A stretch of DNA of 64,000 nt from Sandaracinaceae bacterium (GCA_016712745.1 JADJQN010000001.1:1364001-1428000); one strand, 5' to 3'. Positions 49,009 to 58,444 are shown, counted from the first letter of the stretch. Numbers and translations are program-made. Notes: a model not told the origin generated them from the letters alone.

Positions 49009-49209
49009 ATGCGAATTCTCGTGAATGGCGAGCGAAAAGAGCTCAAGGATCGCGGCACTGTGCTCGATCTGCTCGTGACCATGGGCCTCGGGACGACTCC
49101 CGTTGCCGTCGAGCGTAACCACGACATCATTCCCCGTGCTGTGCACGCGACGACCGAGTTAGCTGACGGAGACGAAGTCGAAGTGGTCCACTTCGTCGGA
49201 GGCGGATGA
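49009..49209 (+). CDS. thiS: Sulfur carrier protein ThiS
   Basis: 66 residues from ATG 49009. It has the ubiquitin-like fold pattern (MRILVNGERKELKDRGTVLDLLVTMGL) and ends VVHFVGGG, the Gly-Gly end needed for thiocarboxylate formation. It delivers sulfur to ThiG for the thiazole ring of thiamine. The stop is three bases before the thiG start. No TPP riboswitch is visible in the 41 nt upstream. Confidence 0.93.
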   Translation: MRILVNGERKELKDRGTVLDLLVTMGLGTTPVAVERNHDIIPRAVHATTELADGDEVEVVHFVGGG

Positions 49210-49212
49210 GCG

Positions 49213-49998
49213 ATGAGTGATGCGTTTCAAATTGGCAAGTACACTTTTCAGTCGCGACTCTTTGTAGGCACCGGCAAGTATAAAGACCTGGCTGAAACAA
49301 AAGCGGCGCTCGAAGCGTCTGGCGCAGAAGTCGTGACGGTCGCTGTGCGTCGTGTCGACATGAAGGCAACCGGCGGCGAGTCGTTGCTCGGCTATCTTCG
49401 TGAGAAGAAGTACACGCTTCTTCCCAACACAGCTGGCTGCTATACGGTCGACGATGCCGTTCGCACCTGCCGCCTCGCGCGCGAGATTCTCGGCGACACC
49501 TTGGTGAAGCTTGAAGTGCTTGGCGACGAAAAGACTTTATTTCCAGATGTCGTGGGCACGCTCGAGGCAGCAAAGATTTTGGTGAAGGAGGGCTTCACTG
49601 TGCTGCCGTACACAAGTGACGATCCCATCACATGCAAGAAGCTCGAAGACATCGGCTGCGCAGCCGTCATGCCGCTCGCAGCCCCCATCGGCAGCGGGCT
49701 CGGCATTCGCAATCCATACAATGTCGAGTTGATTTTGCGCGCGGTGAGCGTTCCGGTGCTCGTTGATGCTGGCGTTGGCACCGCATCCGACGCTGCCGTT
49801 GCGATGGAGCTTGGATGTCACGGCGTGCTGATGAACACCGCCATCGCCGGCGCGAAGGACCCGGTGTTGATGGCATCGGCTATGAAGAAGGCCGTCGAAG
49901 CCGGACGCGAGGCATTTCGAGCAGGCCGCATTGCGCGCAGGCTCTTTGCGACAGCGTCGAGCCCCCTTGAAGGCGTCATCGGCTCGAAGCAACTGTGA
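49213..49998 (+). CDS. thiG: Thiazole synthase
   Basis: 261 residues. ThiG forms the thiazole phosphate of thiamine from deoxyxylulose phosphate, ThiS thiocarboxylate and dehydroglycine. Motifs are SRLFVGTGKYKD, VTVAVRRVD, LPNTAGCYTVDDAV, KLEVLGDEKTLFPD, VLPYTSDDP, AVMPLAAPIGSGLGI and LVDAGVGTASDAAVAMELGCHGVLMNTAIA. The start fits the family. Its stop overlaps a small lipoprotein-like gene (GTGA). Confidence 0.96.
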   Translation: MSDAFQIGKYTFQSRLFVGTGKYKDLAETKAALEASGAEVVTVAVRRVDMKATGGESLLGYLREKKYTLLPNTAGCYTVDDAVRTCRLAREILGDTLVKLEVLGDEKTLFPDVVGTLEAAKILVKEGFTVLPYTSDDPITCKKLEDIGCAAVMPLAAPIGSGLGIRNPYNVELILRAVSVPVLVDAGVGTASDAAVAMELGCHGVLMNTAIAGAKDPVLMASAMKKAVEAGREAFRAGRIARRLFATASSPLEGVIGSKQL

Positions 49999-50291
49999 TT
50001 CGACCGTTCTTGGCGATGGCTGTCTTGCTCGTGCTGTGCGGCGCAGCGCCATTTCAGTGCGCGTCAGACCCCGACACGACGCTCGAGACCGAAGACTCGG
50101 CGCCCGAAGCACTCTGGAACCTCGCGGAGCGTTTTCGTGCTGACGGCAATGTCGATGCGCGACGCGTGACTCTCCAAGAGCTGCGCGACCGCTATCCGTC
50201 TTCACGCTTTGCACAACGTGCGCGTCAAGAGCTCGAAGGATCTGCGCCGCAGGTCGTAGCGCCAAGCACAGCAAGCCCTGCGGCCCGATGA
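49995..50291 (+). CDS. Small exported TPR-like protein inside the thi operon
   Basis: 98 residues from a GTG in the GTGA overlap with thiG. A signal-type N-terminus (FLAMAVLLVLCGAAPFQCAS) has Cys15 and Cys22, neither a perfect lipobox. It is followed by an acidic part and a helical repeat (ALWNLAERFRADGNVDARRVTLQELRDRYPSSRFAQRARQEL) like one TPR/BamD-type unit. The end overlaps the thiE start by 4 nt. I know no thiamine role for it; being coupled at both ends, it is probably just carried in the operon. Confidence 0.65.
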   Translation: MIRPFLAMAVLLVLCGAAPFQCASDPDTTLETEDSAPEALWNLAERFRADGNVDARRVTLQELRDRYPSSRFAQRARQELEGSAPQVVAPSTASPAAR

Positions 50292-50917
50292 CTTTCGATC
50301 TGATGCTAATCACCGATGCTTCACTCGCCGCAGGCCTCGCCGAGCGAACGCGGCGAGCGCTGCACGGGGCAAGGCCTCATCGGGTCGCGCTTCAACTGCG
50401 CTGCAAGCAACTAACCGATCGCCAACTGCTCCCGCTCGCGCGTGAGCTGTGTGAGCTTGCGCATGAGTACAAGGCAGTTTTCTTGGTAAACGGGCGGCCG
50501 GACATTGCGTTACTTGTAGGGGCCGATGGCGTGCACCTGCCGCAGTCGGGCATCAGCGTCGCCGACGCTCGGGCGCTGCTACGTCCAGCCATGCAAGTCG
50601 GCGTTTCGTGTCATGACGAAGTTTCGCTATCGGCAGCACAATCTGCCGGAGCTGACTACGCGTTGCTCAGCCCTTTCGCGGATTCGCCGGGAAAAGGCCA
50701 GGCGCTTGGCCCGATGCGCTTTGCGTCGCTTATGAAGAGCTTGTCGATGCGCGTACTCGCGCTCGGCGGTATCGACGCGAACAACGCCGCCGCCGCGAAG
50801 CAGGCTGGCGCCGCGGGCGTTGCGGTGATTCGGGCCGTTTACGACGCGAGCGAGCCTGGCGCTGCGCTCGCCGAGTTGCTCCGCATCCTTGACACGTCGC
50901 CGTCGCTAGCGCGATAG
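50288..50917 (+). CDS. thiE: Thiamine phosphate synthase (ThiE/TenI family)
   Basis: 209 residues. ThiE joins thiazole phosphate with the hydroxymethylpyrimidine diphosphate to make thiamine phosphate. The TIM barrel has LQLRCKQLTDRQLL (the usual RxK motif as RCK), VFLVNGRPDIALLVGADGVHLPQSGIS, VGVSCHDEVSLSAAQSAGADYALLSPFADSPGKG and LALGGIDANNAAAAKQAGAAGVAVIRAVY. The early part (LMLITDASL) and motifs are those of the ThiE/TenI family; TenI-type proteins in some species lack ThiE activity. The context with thiS and thiG favours ThiE. Confidence 0.88.
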   Translation: MTFDLMLITDASLAAGLAERTRRALHGARPHRVALQLRCKQLTDRQLLPLARELCELAHEYKAVFLVNGRPDIALLVGADGVHLPQSGISVADARALLRPAMQVGVSCHDEVSLSAAQSAGADYALLSPFADSPGKGQALGPMRFASLMKSLSMRVLALGGIDANNAAAAKQAGAAGVAVIRAVYDASEPGAALAELLRILDTSPSLAR

Positions 50918-50924
50918 ACCAGAC

Positions 50925-51569
50925 GTGGATTTTCTCAAAGCGTTCGGCAAATACTTGCTCACGATGGTCATCGTTTTCGTGGCCTTGGGAATCGTCGTCC
51001 GGATCTTTTACGTGGACATCGTGACGGTGGGCGATAACAGCATGGCGCCCACGCTGCTCGCGGGTGAGCGAGTCATTGTGTGGCGCCTTGCCGCGCTTAA
51101 GGTCGGTGACGTTGCGCTCTGCGAGAAGCCCGTGCGGTCAGGCGTGCAGCAGTTCATGATCTCGCGCGTCGTCGCGCATACCGGCCACCAGATCGCGGTC
51201 GAGAACGGCGTTCTCAATGTGAGCGGACGCAAAGCACAGTCGGTCCTCCAAGAAAGGTTGCGCTTTTACAACACGACAGCGTCTCGTGATGAGCTTCCAT
51301 GGCGCGCACGCGAAGACCTTCATGGCCACGAGCACGACATGTTCGTCACGCGCGTACCGCCATTCTCCATGCGCCCGGTCGGCAGCATCAACGGCTTCTT
51401 CATGCTCGGCGACAACCGCACGCAATCGACGCTCGACAGTCGTGCGCTGGGAACGGTGAGCCCCAACCGCTGCCGCGGCCGCGTAGTACTGCGTTGGTCG
51501 GTGGCACCGCCCTCCGGACACGACGACGACGTGTACGGAACGCACGAAGCGTTCGACCGCATTCGCTAG
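50925..51569 (+). CDS. Signal peptidase I-like protein without the catalytic lysine
   Basis: 214 residues from a GTG. It has one N-terminal transmembrane helix (YLLTMVIVFVALGIVVRIFYV), the box B Ser motif GDNSMAPTLLAGERV (Ser39), the beta-strand at the lysine box (FMISRVVAHTGHQI) and box E GDNRTQSTLDSRALGTV. In leader peptidases the lysine box reads (Y/I)KR; here the residue is Ser80. The general base is therefore absent in the expected place, and activity is doubtful. Otherwise the length and order match S26 peptidases. It follows thiE by 7 nt and ends at a hairpin. Confidence 0.82.
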   Translation: MDFLKAFGKYLLTMVIVFVALGIVVRIFYVDIVTVGDNSMAPTLLAGERVIVWRLAALKVGDVALCEKPVRSGVQQFMISRVVAHTGHQIAVENGVLNVSGRKAQSVLQERLRFYNTTASRDELPWRAREDLHGHEHDMFVTRVPPFSMRPVGSINGFFMLGDNRTQSTLDSRALGTVSPNRCRGRVVLRWSVAPPSGHDDDVYGTHEAFDRIR

Positions 51570-51594
51570 AGCCGTTCCATCTTGAAACGGCTCT
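51568..51594. terminator. Hairpin in the convergent gap after the signal peptidase-like gene
   Basis: AGAGCCGTT (51568-51576) pairs with AACGGCTCT (51586-51594) around a 9-base loop. It starts at the stop codon. No T-tract follows, so it is either a factor-assisted terminator or a bidirectional end structure shared with the convergent beta-helix gene. Confidence 0.6.
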
Positions 51595-51639
51595 AAGAGT
51601 ACGCAGCTCTTTCCGGTAGTCTGATTTGGGTTGTGCCTT

Positions 51640-53310
51640 CTATCTACGCTTTCGCGAAACGCGAAGAGCGAGCGCGAGAACACCAGCGAACGCGACGAGT
51701 GCGGCAAGCGGCGAAGTCGGGTTGGTCCCCGCAGCGCTGCAGCTGCAACCGGAAACAGGATCCACGCCCGAACCGACACGCCCTGCGTCGGTTGCTAGCC
51801 CACTGTCGACAAGCGAGGGTCCCGCGTCGGGGGGCGGTGGACCTGCGTCGAAGCTGATGCCGAGGTCTACCGAAACACCGGCGTCGACCGGCGGAGGTCC
51901 CATGTCTGCAGCGACAGGGCCCATGTCTACCGGCGGCGGGCCGGCGTCAAAGCCCACGCTGCCGTCGAGTGGCGTGCCGGCGTCAGTGCCTGGTTCGATA
52001 TACTCGTGTGCGCCGATATCCACGCTGCCTCCGAAGGGCACTGGATGCCCATCAAGGTCGCTTGTGAAGGAGACAGCGACGCCCGCATTGATGGCGACAC
52101 TCCCGGCTTGCAAGTGAAAGTCGTCGGCGGCTGCGTTAACGAACATCGGACTTGCGGACGACTCGCTCGCGCCAAGCGTGATTCCGCCCAAGCGTGCGCC
52201 CCCTGAAAAGACGTTATTCGAATGGGTCACGGCGGTGGCGCGCTGGAAGAAGCCACCGACTGTCTGAACGACGATGTTGTTCACGAACGTGTAAACCCCG
52301 GACTCAGCTTCGCGCGAGAACCAGAATGACGATCCGCCGAGGGAAGAGTCGTCTTCGGATTCGAAAATTGTGTTGTTCGTGAAGAGAATGTTCGAAAAAT
52401 CGGAGTCGAGAGTGTTCTGGATCGTCGCGAAGCCATGGTTGTCGTGGGTTTCGTTGTACGCGTAGACGACGTTACTAATGTTGCCCGCGATTTCGGAGAA
52501 GCCATCCGAGTCCTGAACCGTATTGTGATGAATCGAAATGTCCGTGATGGAAGCGTCGTCGGCCGTGAATAACTCGCAGAATCCGCCGTCCACGGTGAAG
52601 TCTTCACTCGGCGCAATCAGGCGCTCGGCATGGTTGTAGGAAATCTCGTTGTGCGACCCGAGGACAACCAGACCGTTCGCGCCGTAGTCGTCTACGCCGC
52701 CCGGTGTATTTACGACCATTGTACCGTCGCGGAAAAAATTCTGCGTGACGAGGTTGTTCTCGCCAAAGAGCACGACGCCGATGCCGAGGTGATGCGTTTC
52801 GATGTCGCGCACGATGACGTGATGGCCGGAACCTTCGACCACGACGGCGCCGTAATGCGCTTGACTGAATTCGATGCTTTCCACGGTGACGTAGCCGCCA
52901 CTAATACTTATGATGCGATCGCCGTCCCCCCCTTGATCGTTCATCATGATGGGGCGCGCACCCGTTCCGTACGCCGAGAGCGTAATGCGACTTTCCTCCG
53001 TGCCCGACTCTGACATGGAGAGAACAAGCCCACTGCCGTCGGCCCCGGATGCAGCGGCCGCGAGATTGAACGTGCTGCCGCGCTTGAAGTAGACGTTGTC
53101 GCCTGCGTGCAGCGTGGTATCGATGAGCGGGGCGATGGTGCGCCACGCGTTTGCGTCGCTGTGACCGTCGCCGCCGTCGTCGCCGCCGATTGAGTCGAGG
53201 AAGTAGTCCGTTGCTCGCGCAGTGCTTGCGTTGACGATGGTGGCCAAGGCGAATGCGCAGGCCACGAGAAGATACTTCAGCGAATGCCCAGCGCCGGTGT
53301 TGTCTCGCAT
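51640..53310 (-). CDS. Secreted right-handed beta-helix protein with MYXO-CTERM-type tail
   Basis: 556 residues from ATG 53310. A signal segment (LLVACAFALATIVNASTARA) is followed by a parallel beta-helix region typical of polysaccharide lyases and related proteins (GGYVTVESIEFSQAHYGAVVVEGSGHHVIVRDIETHHLGIG, repeated N-T-V and N-N-T-I turns), with a tail GGSVDIGAHEYIEPG. It then has a long Pro/Asp/Ala linker (DAGPPPVDMGPVAADMGPP), and ends GCSCSAAG, a hydrophobic stretch (LAALVAFAGVLALALRV) and SRKRR, the MYXO-CTERM form. No lyase catalytic set could be named. Surface display is expected. Confidence 0.85.
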   Translation of the reverse strand: MRDNTGAGHSLKYLLVACAFALATIVNASTARATDYFLDSIGGDDGGDGHSDANAWRTIAPLIDTTLHAGDNVYFKRGSTFNLAAAASGADGSGLVLSMSESGTEESRITLSAYGTGARPIMMNDQGGDGDRIISISGGYVTVESIEFSQAHYGAVVVEGSGHHVIVRDIETHHLGIGVVLFGENNLVTQNFFRDGTMVVNTPGGVDDYGANGLVVLGSHNEISYNHAERLIAPSEDFTVDGGFCELFTADDASITDISIHHNTVQDSDGFSEIAGNISNVVYAYNETHDNHGFATIQNTLDSDFSNILFTNNTIFESEDDSSLGGSSFWFSREAESGVYTFVNNIVVQTVGGFFQRATAVTHSNNVFSGGARLGGITLGASESSASPMFVNAAADDFHLQAGSVAINAGVAVSFTSDLDGHPVPFGGSVDIGAHEYIEPGTDAGTPLDGSVGFDAGPPPVDMGPVAADMGPPPVDAGVSVDLGISFDAGPPPPDAGPSLVDSGLATDAGRVGSGVDPVSGCSCSAAGTNPTSPLAALVAFAGVLALALRVSRKRR

Positions 53311-53338
53311 GTCCAACGATACTGGGGGCTTCGATCCG

Positions 53339-55363
53339 TCACTGCAAGCCGGAACGCACAAGGAGCGCATCCGGATCAGGATCGCGTCCCATGAAGTTTC
53401 GATAGAGAGTCAGCGGATCGTCGCTGTCGCCACGCGAGAGCACCGCATCGCGAAACGCCTGGCCGGTCGTACGGTTGAAAACGCCTTCTTTTTGAAAGCG
53501 CGTGAACGCGTCAGCGTCTAGCGCCTCCGCCCACTTGTAGGAGTAGTAACCGGCGGCGTAACCAACGGAGTCGGCGAAGAGATGCCCGAAGCTCGCGATC
53601 ATCGCGTAGTCATCCGGAAATTTAGCCGGCGCGTAGCCCGCTAGCACTTTGCGTGCGTAGGCCATGACGTCGCCGTCGCACGCGGGATCGTAATCAATGT
53701 GCATCGCAAGATCGACTGACGCGAATCCGAGTTGGCGCATTTGATCACTCGCCGCACGAAAGTTTTTTGCGCGATACATCTTCTGGAACATCGCATCGGG
53801 AACGGGTTCGCCCGTCTGATAATGCGCCGCGATGAGGGCGAGGCCTTCCTTCTCCCAGCACCAGTTCTCCATGATTTGTGAAGGCAACTCGACGAAGTCC
53901 CATGCCACGCGCGCGCCAGCAAGGCTGCGGACCTCTACGCGACTCAAGAGCTGATGAAGAAGGTGCCCAAACTCGTGAAAGAGTGTCTCTACCTCGCGGT
54001 GGGTTAGGAGCGCCGGGGTGTCGCCTTGGGACGGCGTAAAATTACCGCACACAGTGGCGAGATGCGGCTCAGCGGCGCGACCACTGATGAAAGTTCCCAT
54101 CCACGCGCCATCGCGTTTGGTCTCGCGCGGAAAGAGGTCCATGTAGAAGTTGCCAAGCAAAGATCCATCGGCATCGTTCAAATGGTAAGCGCTCACGAGT
54201 GGATGCCAGATCGCAGCCTCTTCGTTACGAACGACCTCGACGCCGTACAGGCGTTTTGCTATCGCAAATACGCCGCTGATAGCGCGCTCGACCGGCAAGT
54301 ACGGACGCAGCTCTTCGTCGTCCCAATCGTACAAAGCGCGCCGCTGCTTCTCCGCGTAGTAAGTGACATCCCACGGGGAGAGCGCGGGCGCTGAAGCGCC
54401 TTCGAGCGACTTACGGAACTCGAGAAGCTCGACCTGCTCTCGAGCGAACGCTGAGACGGTCTTTTCATGCAGGCGCGTGACGAACCCCTGAGCCGTCGCG
54501 CCGTTCTTCGCCATGCGATCGGCGAGCACAAGATCGGCGAAGCTATCGAAGCCAAGCAACTTGGCGCGTTCGCGCCGAAGCTCGAGGATTCGAGTGATGA
54601 GCGCACGGTTGTCGTGTGCGCCACTTGTCGCGCGCGTTGCGTAGGCCTGCCAGAGGGCGCGGCGCAAATCAGCGTTGTCGAGGTAAGTCATCGCAGCGAT
54701 GTAGGTAGGCCCATCGAGGGTGAGACGGAAACCGCTCTTCCCTTTTGACTCGGCGCTTCGCCGCGCGCTTTCCTTGGCGCGCGCGGGAAGTCCTTCGAGG
54801 TCGGCTTCATCGTCCACGTAGAGTTCGAACGCTGCGGACGAGTCGACCACATTTTGTCCGAACTTGGTTGTGATCATCGCAAGCTCGACGCTCAGTGCCT
54901 CGAGCTTCTTCTTTCCTTCGGCATCGAGGTCGGCGCCGTGGCGGCGAAACTCGTCCACGGTCTTCTTCAGCAGGCGTGCCTGCGCGCCTTTCAAATTCTT
55001 CGCTTCGTCCGTCGCCGCGAACTCTTTGATCGCGAGCCAGAGCTGTGCATCGAGCGGAATGCCGGTGTAGAAAGTGCTAACCGCGGGCTGCACGGCGTTG
55101 TACGCAGCTCGCAGCTCAGGTCCCGTCACGACGGACTCCAAATGGCCGACCACGGACATAACGATCTCAAGCTCGAGCCCTGCCTCGTCGAGCGCAAAGA
55201 GCGTATTGGCGTAGGTGCGCTCGCCCGAATGAGTCTTTATTGCGTCGATTCTCGCCTGGGCAGTTTTCAAATGCGCTTCGACGGCGGGCTCGACGTGCTC
55301 CGCACGAATACGGTCGAATGGAATCTCGAACGAGGGAGAAAGGAGCGGATTTTCTAAGGTCAT
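53339..55363 (-). CDS. prlC: M3 family oligopeptidase (oligopeptidase A-like)
   Basis: 674 residues from ATG 55363; six codons upstream another ATG is open. A cytoplasmic zinc metallopeptidase of the thimet family that degrades short peptides, including cleaved signal peptides. The zinc site HEFGHLLHQLLS is preceded by VETLF, and the downstream Glu lies in the ELPSQIMENWCWE segment; LFADSVGYAAGYYSYKWAEALDADAF closes the catalytic domain. N-terminal features are NPLLSPSFEIPFDRIRAEHVEPAVEAHL. Symbol prlC is by similarity to the oligopeptidase A group; E. coli PrlC is the reference. It stands alone on the minus strand, upstream of the beta-helix gene. Confidence 0.92.
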   Translation of the reverse strand: MTLENPLLSPSFEIPFDRIRAEHVEPAVEAHLKTAQARIDAIKTHSGERTYANTLFALDEAGLELEIVMSVVGHLESVVTGPELRAAYNAVQPAVSTFYTGIPLDAQLWLAIKEFAATDEAKNLKGAQARLLKKTVDEFRRHGADLDAEGKKKLEALSVELAMITTKFGQNVVDSSAAFELYVDDEADLEGLPARAKESARRSAESKGKSGFRLTLDGPTYIAAMTYLDNADLRRALWQAYATRATSGAHDNRALITRILELRRERAKLLGFDSFADLVLADRMAKNGATAQGFVTRLHEKTVSAFAREQVELLEFRKSLEGASAPALSPWDVTYYAEKQRRALYDWDDEELRPYLPVERAISGVFAIAKRLYGVEVVRNEEAAIWHPLVSAYHLNDADGSLLGNFYMDLFPRETKRDGAWMGTFISGRAAEPHLATVCGNFTPSQGDTPALLTHREVETLFHEFGHLLHQLLSRVEVRSLAGARVAWDFVELPSQIMENWCWEKEGLALIAAHYQTGEPVPDAMFQKMYRAKNFRAASDQMRQLGFASVDLAMHIDYDPACDGDVMAYARKVLAGYAPAKFPDDYAMIASFGHLFADSVGYAAGYYSYKWAEALDADAFTRFQKEGVFNRTTGQAFRDAVLSRGDSDDPLTLYRNFMGRDPDPDALLVRSGLQ

Positions 55364-55454
55364 GATGGTGTTTCCACGCAAAGAGTAGCATTGCGTTCGC
55401 TACGGCAGCGCGAGTATTCTCCGCGCTCGTTTTTAGCGAAATGTGGAGTAGGAA

Positions 55455-56156
55455 ATGAACGTCGCGGTCGTTGTTTTTCCAGGCTCGAACGCAGACTTCG
55501 ATGCCCTTCACGCAGCCCGCGATGTGCTGGGCGCCGACACGCGCCGCGTCTTCCATAAAGAAGAATCGCTCGGCAACGCCGACGCGGTGATCATTCCTGG
55601 GGGATTCGCGCATGGGGACTATCTTCGCTGCGGCGCGATTGCACGCTTCAGTCCAATCGCGAAGGCAATCACCGAGTTTGCCGAGCGCGGTGGCCCTGTG
55701 ATCGGTATCTGCAACGGCTTTCAGATTCTGACGGAGATGCATCTGCTTCCGGGCGCCCTAACCCGCAACGCCCACCTTCGCTTCGAGTGTGGAGACATCT
55801 ATGTGCGCACGGAAGCACGCGGCGCATTTACGACCGGCATCAGTGAAGGCAAAGTTCTTCGTCTGCCTATCGCGCACGCTGAAGGCCGCTACCAGTGCGA
55901 CGCAGCCACGCTCGCCCTCCTCGAAAAAGACGCTCGTATCGCGTTTCGTTACTGCGACGAGAGCGGCAACGTCGAGGGCTTCACGCCCAAGAGCAAGTCG
56001 ATGGCCAACATCGCAGGCATCTACAACGAGAAGCGCAACGTGCTTGGCCTGATGCCGCATCCTGAGCGCGCCTGTGAGAAAATTCTCGGCAACGACGACG
56101 GATTTCTGCTCTTCGCATCTCTTCGCGAGCATCTTCGCCATGGAGGCACACAATGA
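55455..56156 (+). CDS. purQ: Phosphoribosylformylglycinamidine synthase, glutaminase subunit
   Basis: 233 residues. The class I glutamine amidotransferase subunit supplies ammonia to PurL in the fourth step of purine synthesis. The nucleophile is Cys86 in GICNGFQIL; the His and Glu of the triad lie in LMPHPERACEK. Other landmarks are VVFPGSNADFD and VIIPGGFAHGDYLRCGAIA. The start at the ATG with AGGA upstream fits. It overlaps purL by 4 nt. Confidence 0.96.
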   Translation: MNVAVVVFPGSNADFDALHAARDVLGADTRRVFHKEESLGNADAVIIPGGFAHGDYLRCGAIARFSPIAKAITEFAERGGPVIGICNGFQILTEMHLLPGALTRNAHLRFECGDIYVRTEARGAFTTGISEGKVLRLPIAHAEGRYQCDAATLALLEKDARIAFRYCDESGNVEGFTPKSKSMANIAGIYNEKRNVLGLMPHPERACEKILGNDDGFLLFASLREHLRHGGTQ

Positions 56157-58444
56157 AGGCCCCCCTCGCGATGCCGAGTGATCCGAGCGTTGACCTAGCT
56201 CTCGCTAAATCATTCGGCTTGAACGAAACCGAGTACAAGCATGTGCTCGAAGTTTTGGGCCGCACCCCAACCTACGCGGAGCTCGGGGTTGTAAGCGTGA
56301 TGTGGTCCGAGCATTGCTCGTACAAGTCCTCACGTATTCACCTTCGTCGTCTTCCGACGAGCGGTCCGCGCGTCGTGCAAGGCCCGGGCGAGAATGCCGG
56401 CGCGGTCGACATTGGAGATGGGTTTTGCGCGGTCTTCAAAATGGAATCGCACAACCATCCTTCGTACATCGAGCCCTACCAAGGAGCGGCGACCGGCGTC
56501 GGCGGGATCTTGCGCGACGTGTTTACGATGGGAGCCCGTCCCGTTGCTTCGCTCAACTCGTTGCGCTTCGGGCGTCCCGATCATCCAAAGACGCCGGCGC
56601 TGTTGCGCGGTGTCGTGGCGGGCATCGGAGGCTACGGAAATAGTATCGGCGTGCCCACCGTTGGAGGCGAGCTTCAGTTCGACTCCAGCTACGACGGCAA
56701 CATCCTCGTCAACGCATTTACGGTTGGCGTGGCGCGCACCGAGGGGCTTTTCTTTGGCAAGGCATCGGGCATTGGCAACGCCGTCATCTATGTAGGCGCG
56801 CGCACGGGTCGCGACGGCATTCACGGGGCCACGATGGCGTCGGCCGAGTTCGACGACCATAGCGAGAAGAAATTGCCGACGGTGCAGGTCGGAGATCCGT
56901 TCATGGAAAAGCTCCTGCTCGAAGCGTGCCTCGAGATTTTCGCGACCGATTGCCTGGAGGGCGTTCAGGACATGGGCGCGGCTGGTCTTACCTCAAGCTC
57001 AGTCGAAATGGCCGCACGCGCTGGCAACGGCATCGAGCTCGACCTTGATATGATTCCGCGTCGCGCGCGCAAGCTTAGCCCTTACGAAATGCTCTTGAGC
57101 GAATCCCAAGAGCGCATGCTCATGGTCGCGAAGCCGGGTCGTGAAAACGAAGTTTTTGAAATCTGTAAGAAGTGGGATCTGGACGTCGCTATCATCGGGC
57201 GCGTAACCGACACAGGTCGTTTTGTTTGCAAAGCGACGCCGGCATTCGACCCCCTCGAAGACATCAAGAGCAAGCGCGAGGCGGTTGTCGCCGTTGATCT
57301 TCCCATCGGCATTCTCACGGACGACGCACCCAAGTACCAAAGGCCCGAACGCGCGGTCGCTCCGAACACGGAGGATCCTGCAACGCCCAAAGTCACCGAC
57401 GTTGCGCAGGAGATCGTCGCACTTCTCGGTTCGCCGAACATTGGAAGTCGTCAATGGGTGTGGCGCCAGTACGACCACATCGTGCGTGATGGCACGGTCT
57501 TCCGCCCCGGACAGTCGGACGCAGCGGTCGTGCGCGTCTTCTGCGAAGAGCCTAACGGACGTACGCGCGAGAAGTTCTTGGCGCTGAGCGTCGACTGCAA
57601 CGGGCGTCACGTCGAGCTCGATCCGCAGGCGGGTGCGGCGATGGCTGTCGCCGAGTGCGCGCGCAACATCGTGTGTTCGGGCGGACAACCGCTCGGCCTT
57701 ACCGATTGCCTAAACTTTGGCAGTCCGGAGAAGCCAGAGACGATGTGGCGTTTCGCACGCGCGGTCGACGGAATCGCCGAAGCCTGTAACGCGCTCTCCG
57801 TGCCCGTCGTATCGGGCAACGTGAGCCTTTACAACGAGACCGATGGACGCTCCATTCTTCCGACGCCGAGCGTGGCCATCGTCGGTCAACTCGAGTCGGC
57901 CGACGATCGCCTCGGCAGCGCTTTCGTTGCGGAAGGGGACATCATCGCGCACATCGGCATGCCCAGCCGCGGCGCACTCGGCGGCTCGGAATGGCTCACA
58001 CAGAAGCTCGGTCGCGTAGACGGCCAACCCGTCGGCATCGACCTCGACGCGGAAGTACGGTTGCAGAAAGCGATCCTCTCGCTCGCGCGCGCACGCGTGT
58101 TGCAAAGCGCCCACGACATTAGCGACGGCGGTTTCGCGTGCTGCCTCGCTGAATCATGCATCGCGAATGGGCTTGGCTGCATCGTCACAATTCCTACGCC
58201 CGCGAGCGAAGCCGCGCCGGAAGCACTGTTATTCGCCGAAGAGCCCTCGCGCGTGCTTGTTAGCTTCAAGAAGTCGAATCAAGGGGCAGTCGAAGCTGCG
58301 TGCCTGAAGTATGGAGTTGTTTTTGAAGTGCTCGGTGCGGTCGGCGGCAAAGCGATGGCCATTGAGAAGGTCGCGCATATCGATGTCGGCGCACTCAAGC
58401 GCGCGCATCACAACGCCCTCGCTTCGATCATCGGAGATGATTGA
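56153..58444 (+). CDS. purL: Phosphoribosylformylglycinamidine synthase, synthetase subunit
   Basis: 763 residues, the length of the short PurL that works with separate PurQ (and often PurS). It converts formylglycinamide ribonucleotide to formylglycinamidine ribonucleotide using ATP and ammonia. Landmarks are VMWSEHCSYKSS, GPGENAGAVDIGDGFCAVFKMESHNHPSYIEPYQGAATGVGGI, GGYGNSIGVPTVGGE, DMGAAGLTSSSVEMA, and HDISDGGFACCLAESC near the end. No purS gene is visible beside it. It is coupled to the next gene, the stop codon being followed directly by its TTG start. Confidence 0.97.
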   Translation: MKAPLAMPSDPSVDLALAKSFGLNETEYKHVLEVLGRTPTYAELGVVSVMWSEHCSYKSSRIHLRRLPTSGPRVVQGPGENAGAVDIGDGFCAVFKMESHNHPSYIEPYQGAATGVGGILRDVFTMGARPVASLNSLRFGRPDHPKTPALLRGVVAGIGGYGNSIGVPTVGGELQFDSSYDGNILVNAFTVGVARTEGLFFGKASGIGNAVIYVGARTGRDGIHGATMASAEFDDHSEKKLPTVQVGDPFMEKLLLEACLEIFATDCLEGVQDMGAAGLTSSSVEMAARAGNGIELDLDMIPRRARKLSPYEMLLSESQERMLMVAKPGRENEVFEICKKWDLDVAIIGRVTDTGRFVCKATPAFDPLEDIKSKREAVVAVDLPIGILTDDAPKYQRPERAVAPNTEDPATPKVTDVAQEIVALLGSPNIGSRQWVWRQYDHIVRDGTVFRPGQSDAAVVRVFCEEPNGRTREKFLALSVDCNGRHVELDPQAGAAMAVAECARNIVCSGGQPLGLTDCLNFGSPEKPETMWRFARAVDGIAEACNALSVPVVSGNVSLYNETDGRSILPTPSVAIVGQLESADDRLGSAFVAEGDIIAHIGMPSRGALGGSEWLTQKLGRVDGQPVGIDLDAEVRLQKAILSLARARVLQSAHDISDGGFACCLAESCIANGLGCIVTIPTPASEAAPEALLFAEEPSRVLVSFKKSNQGAVEAACLKYGVVFEVLGAVGGKAMAIEKVAHIDVGALKRAHHNALASIIGDD

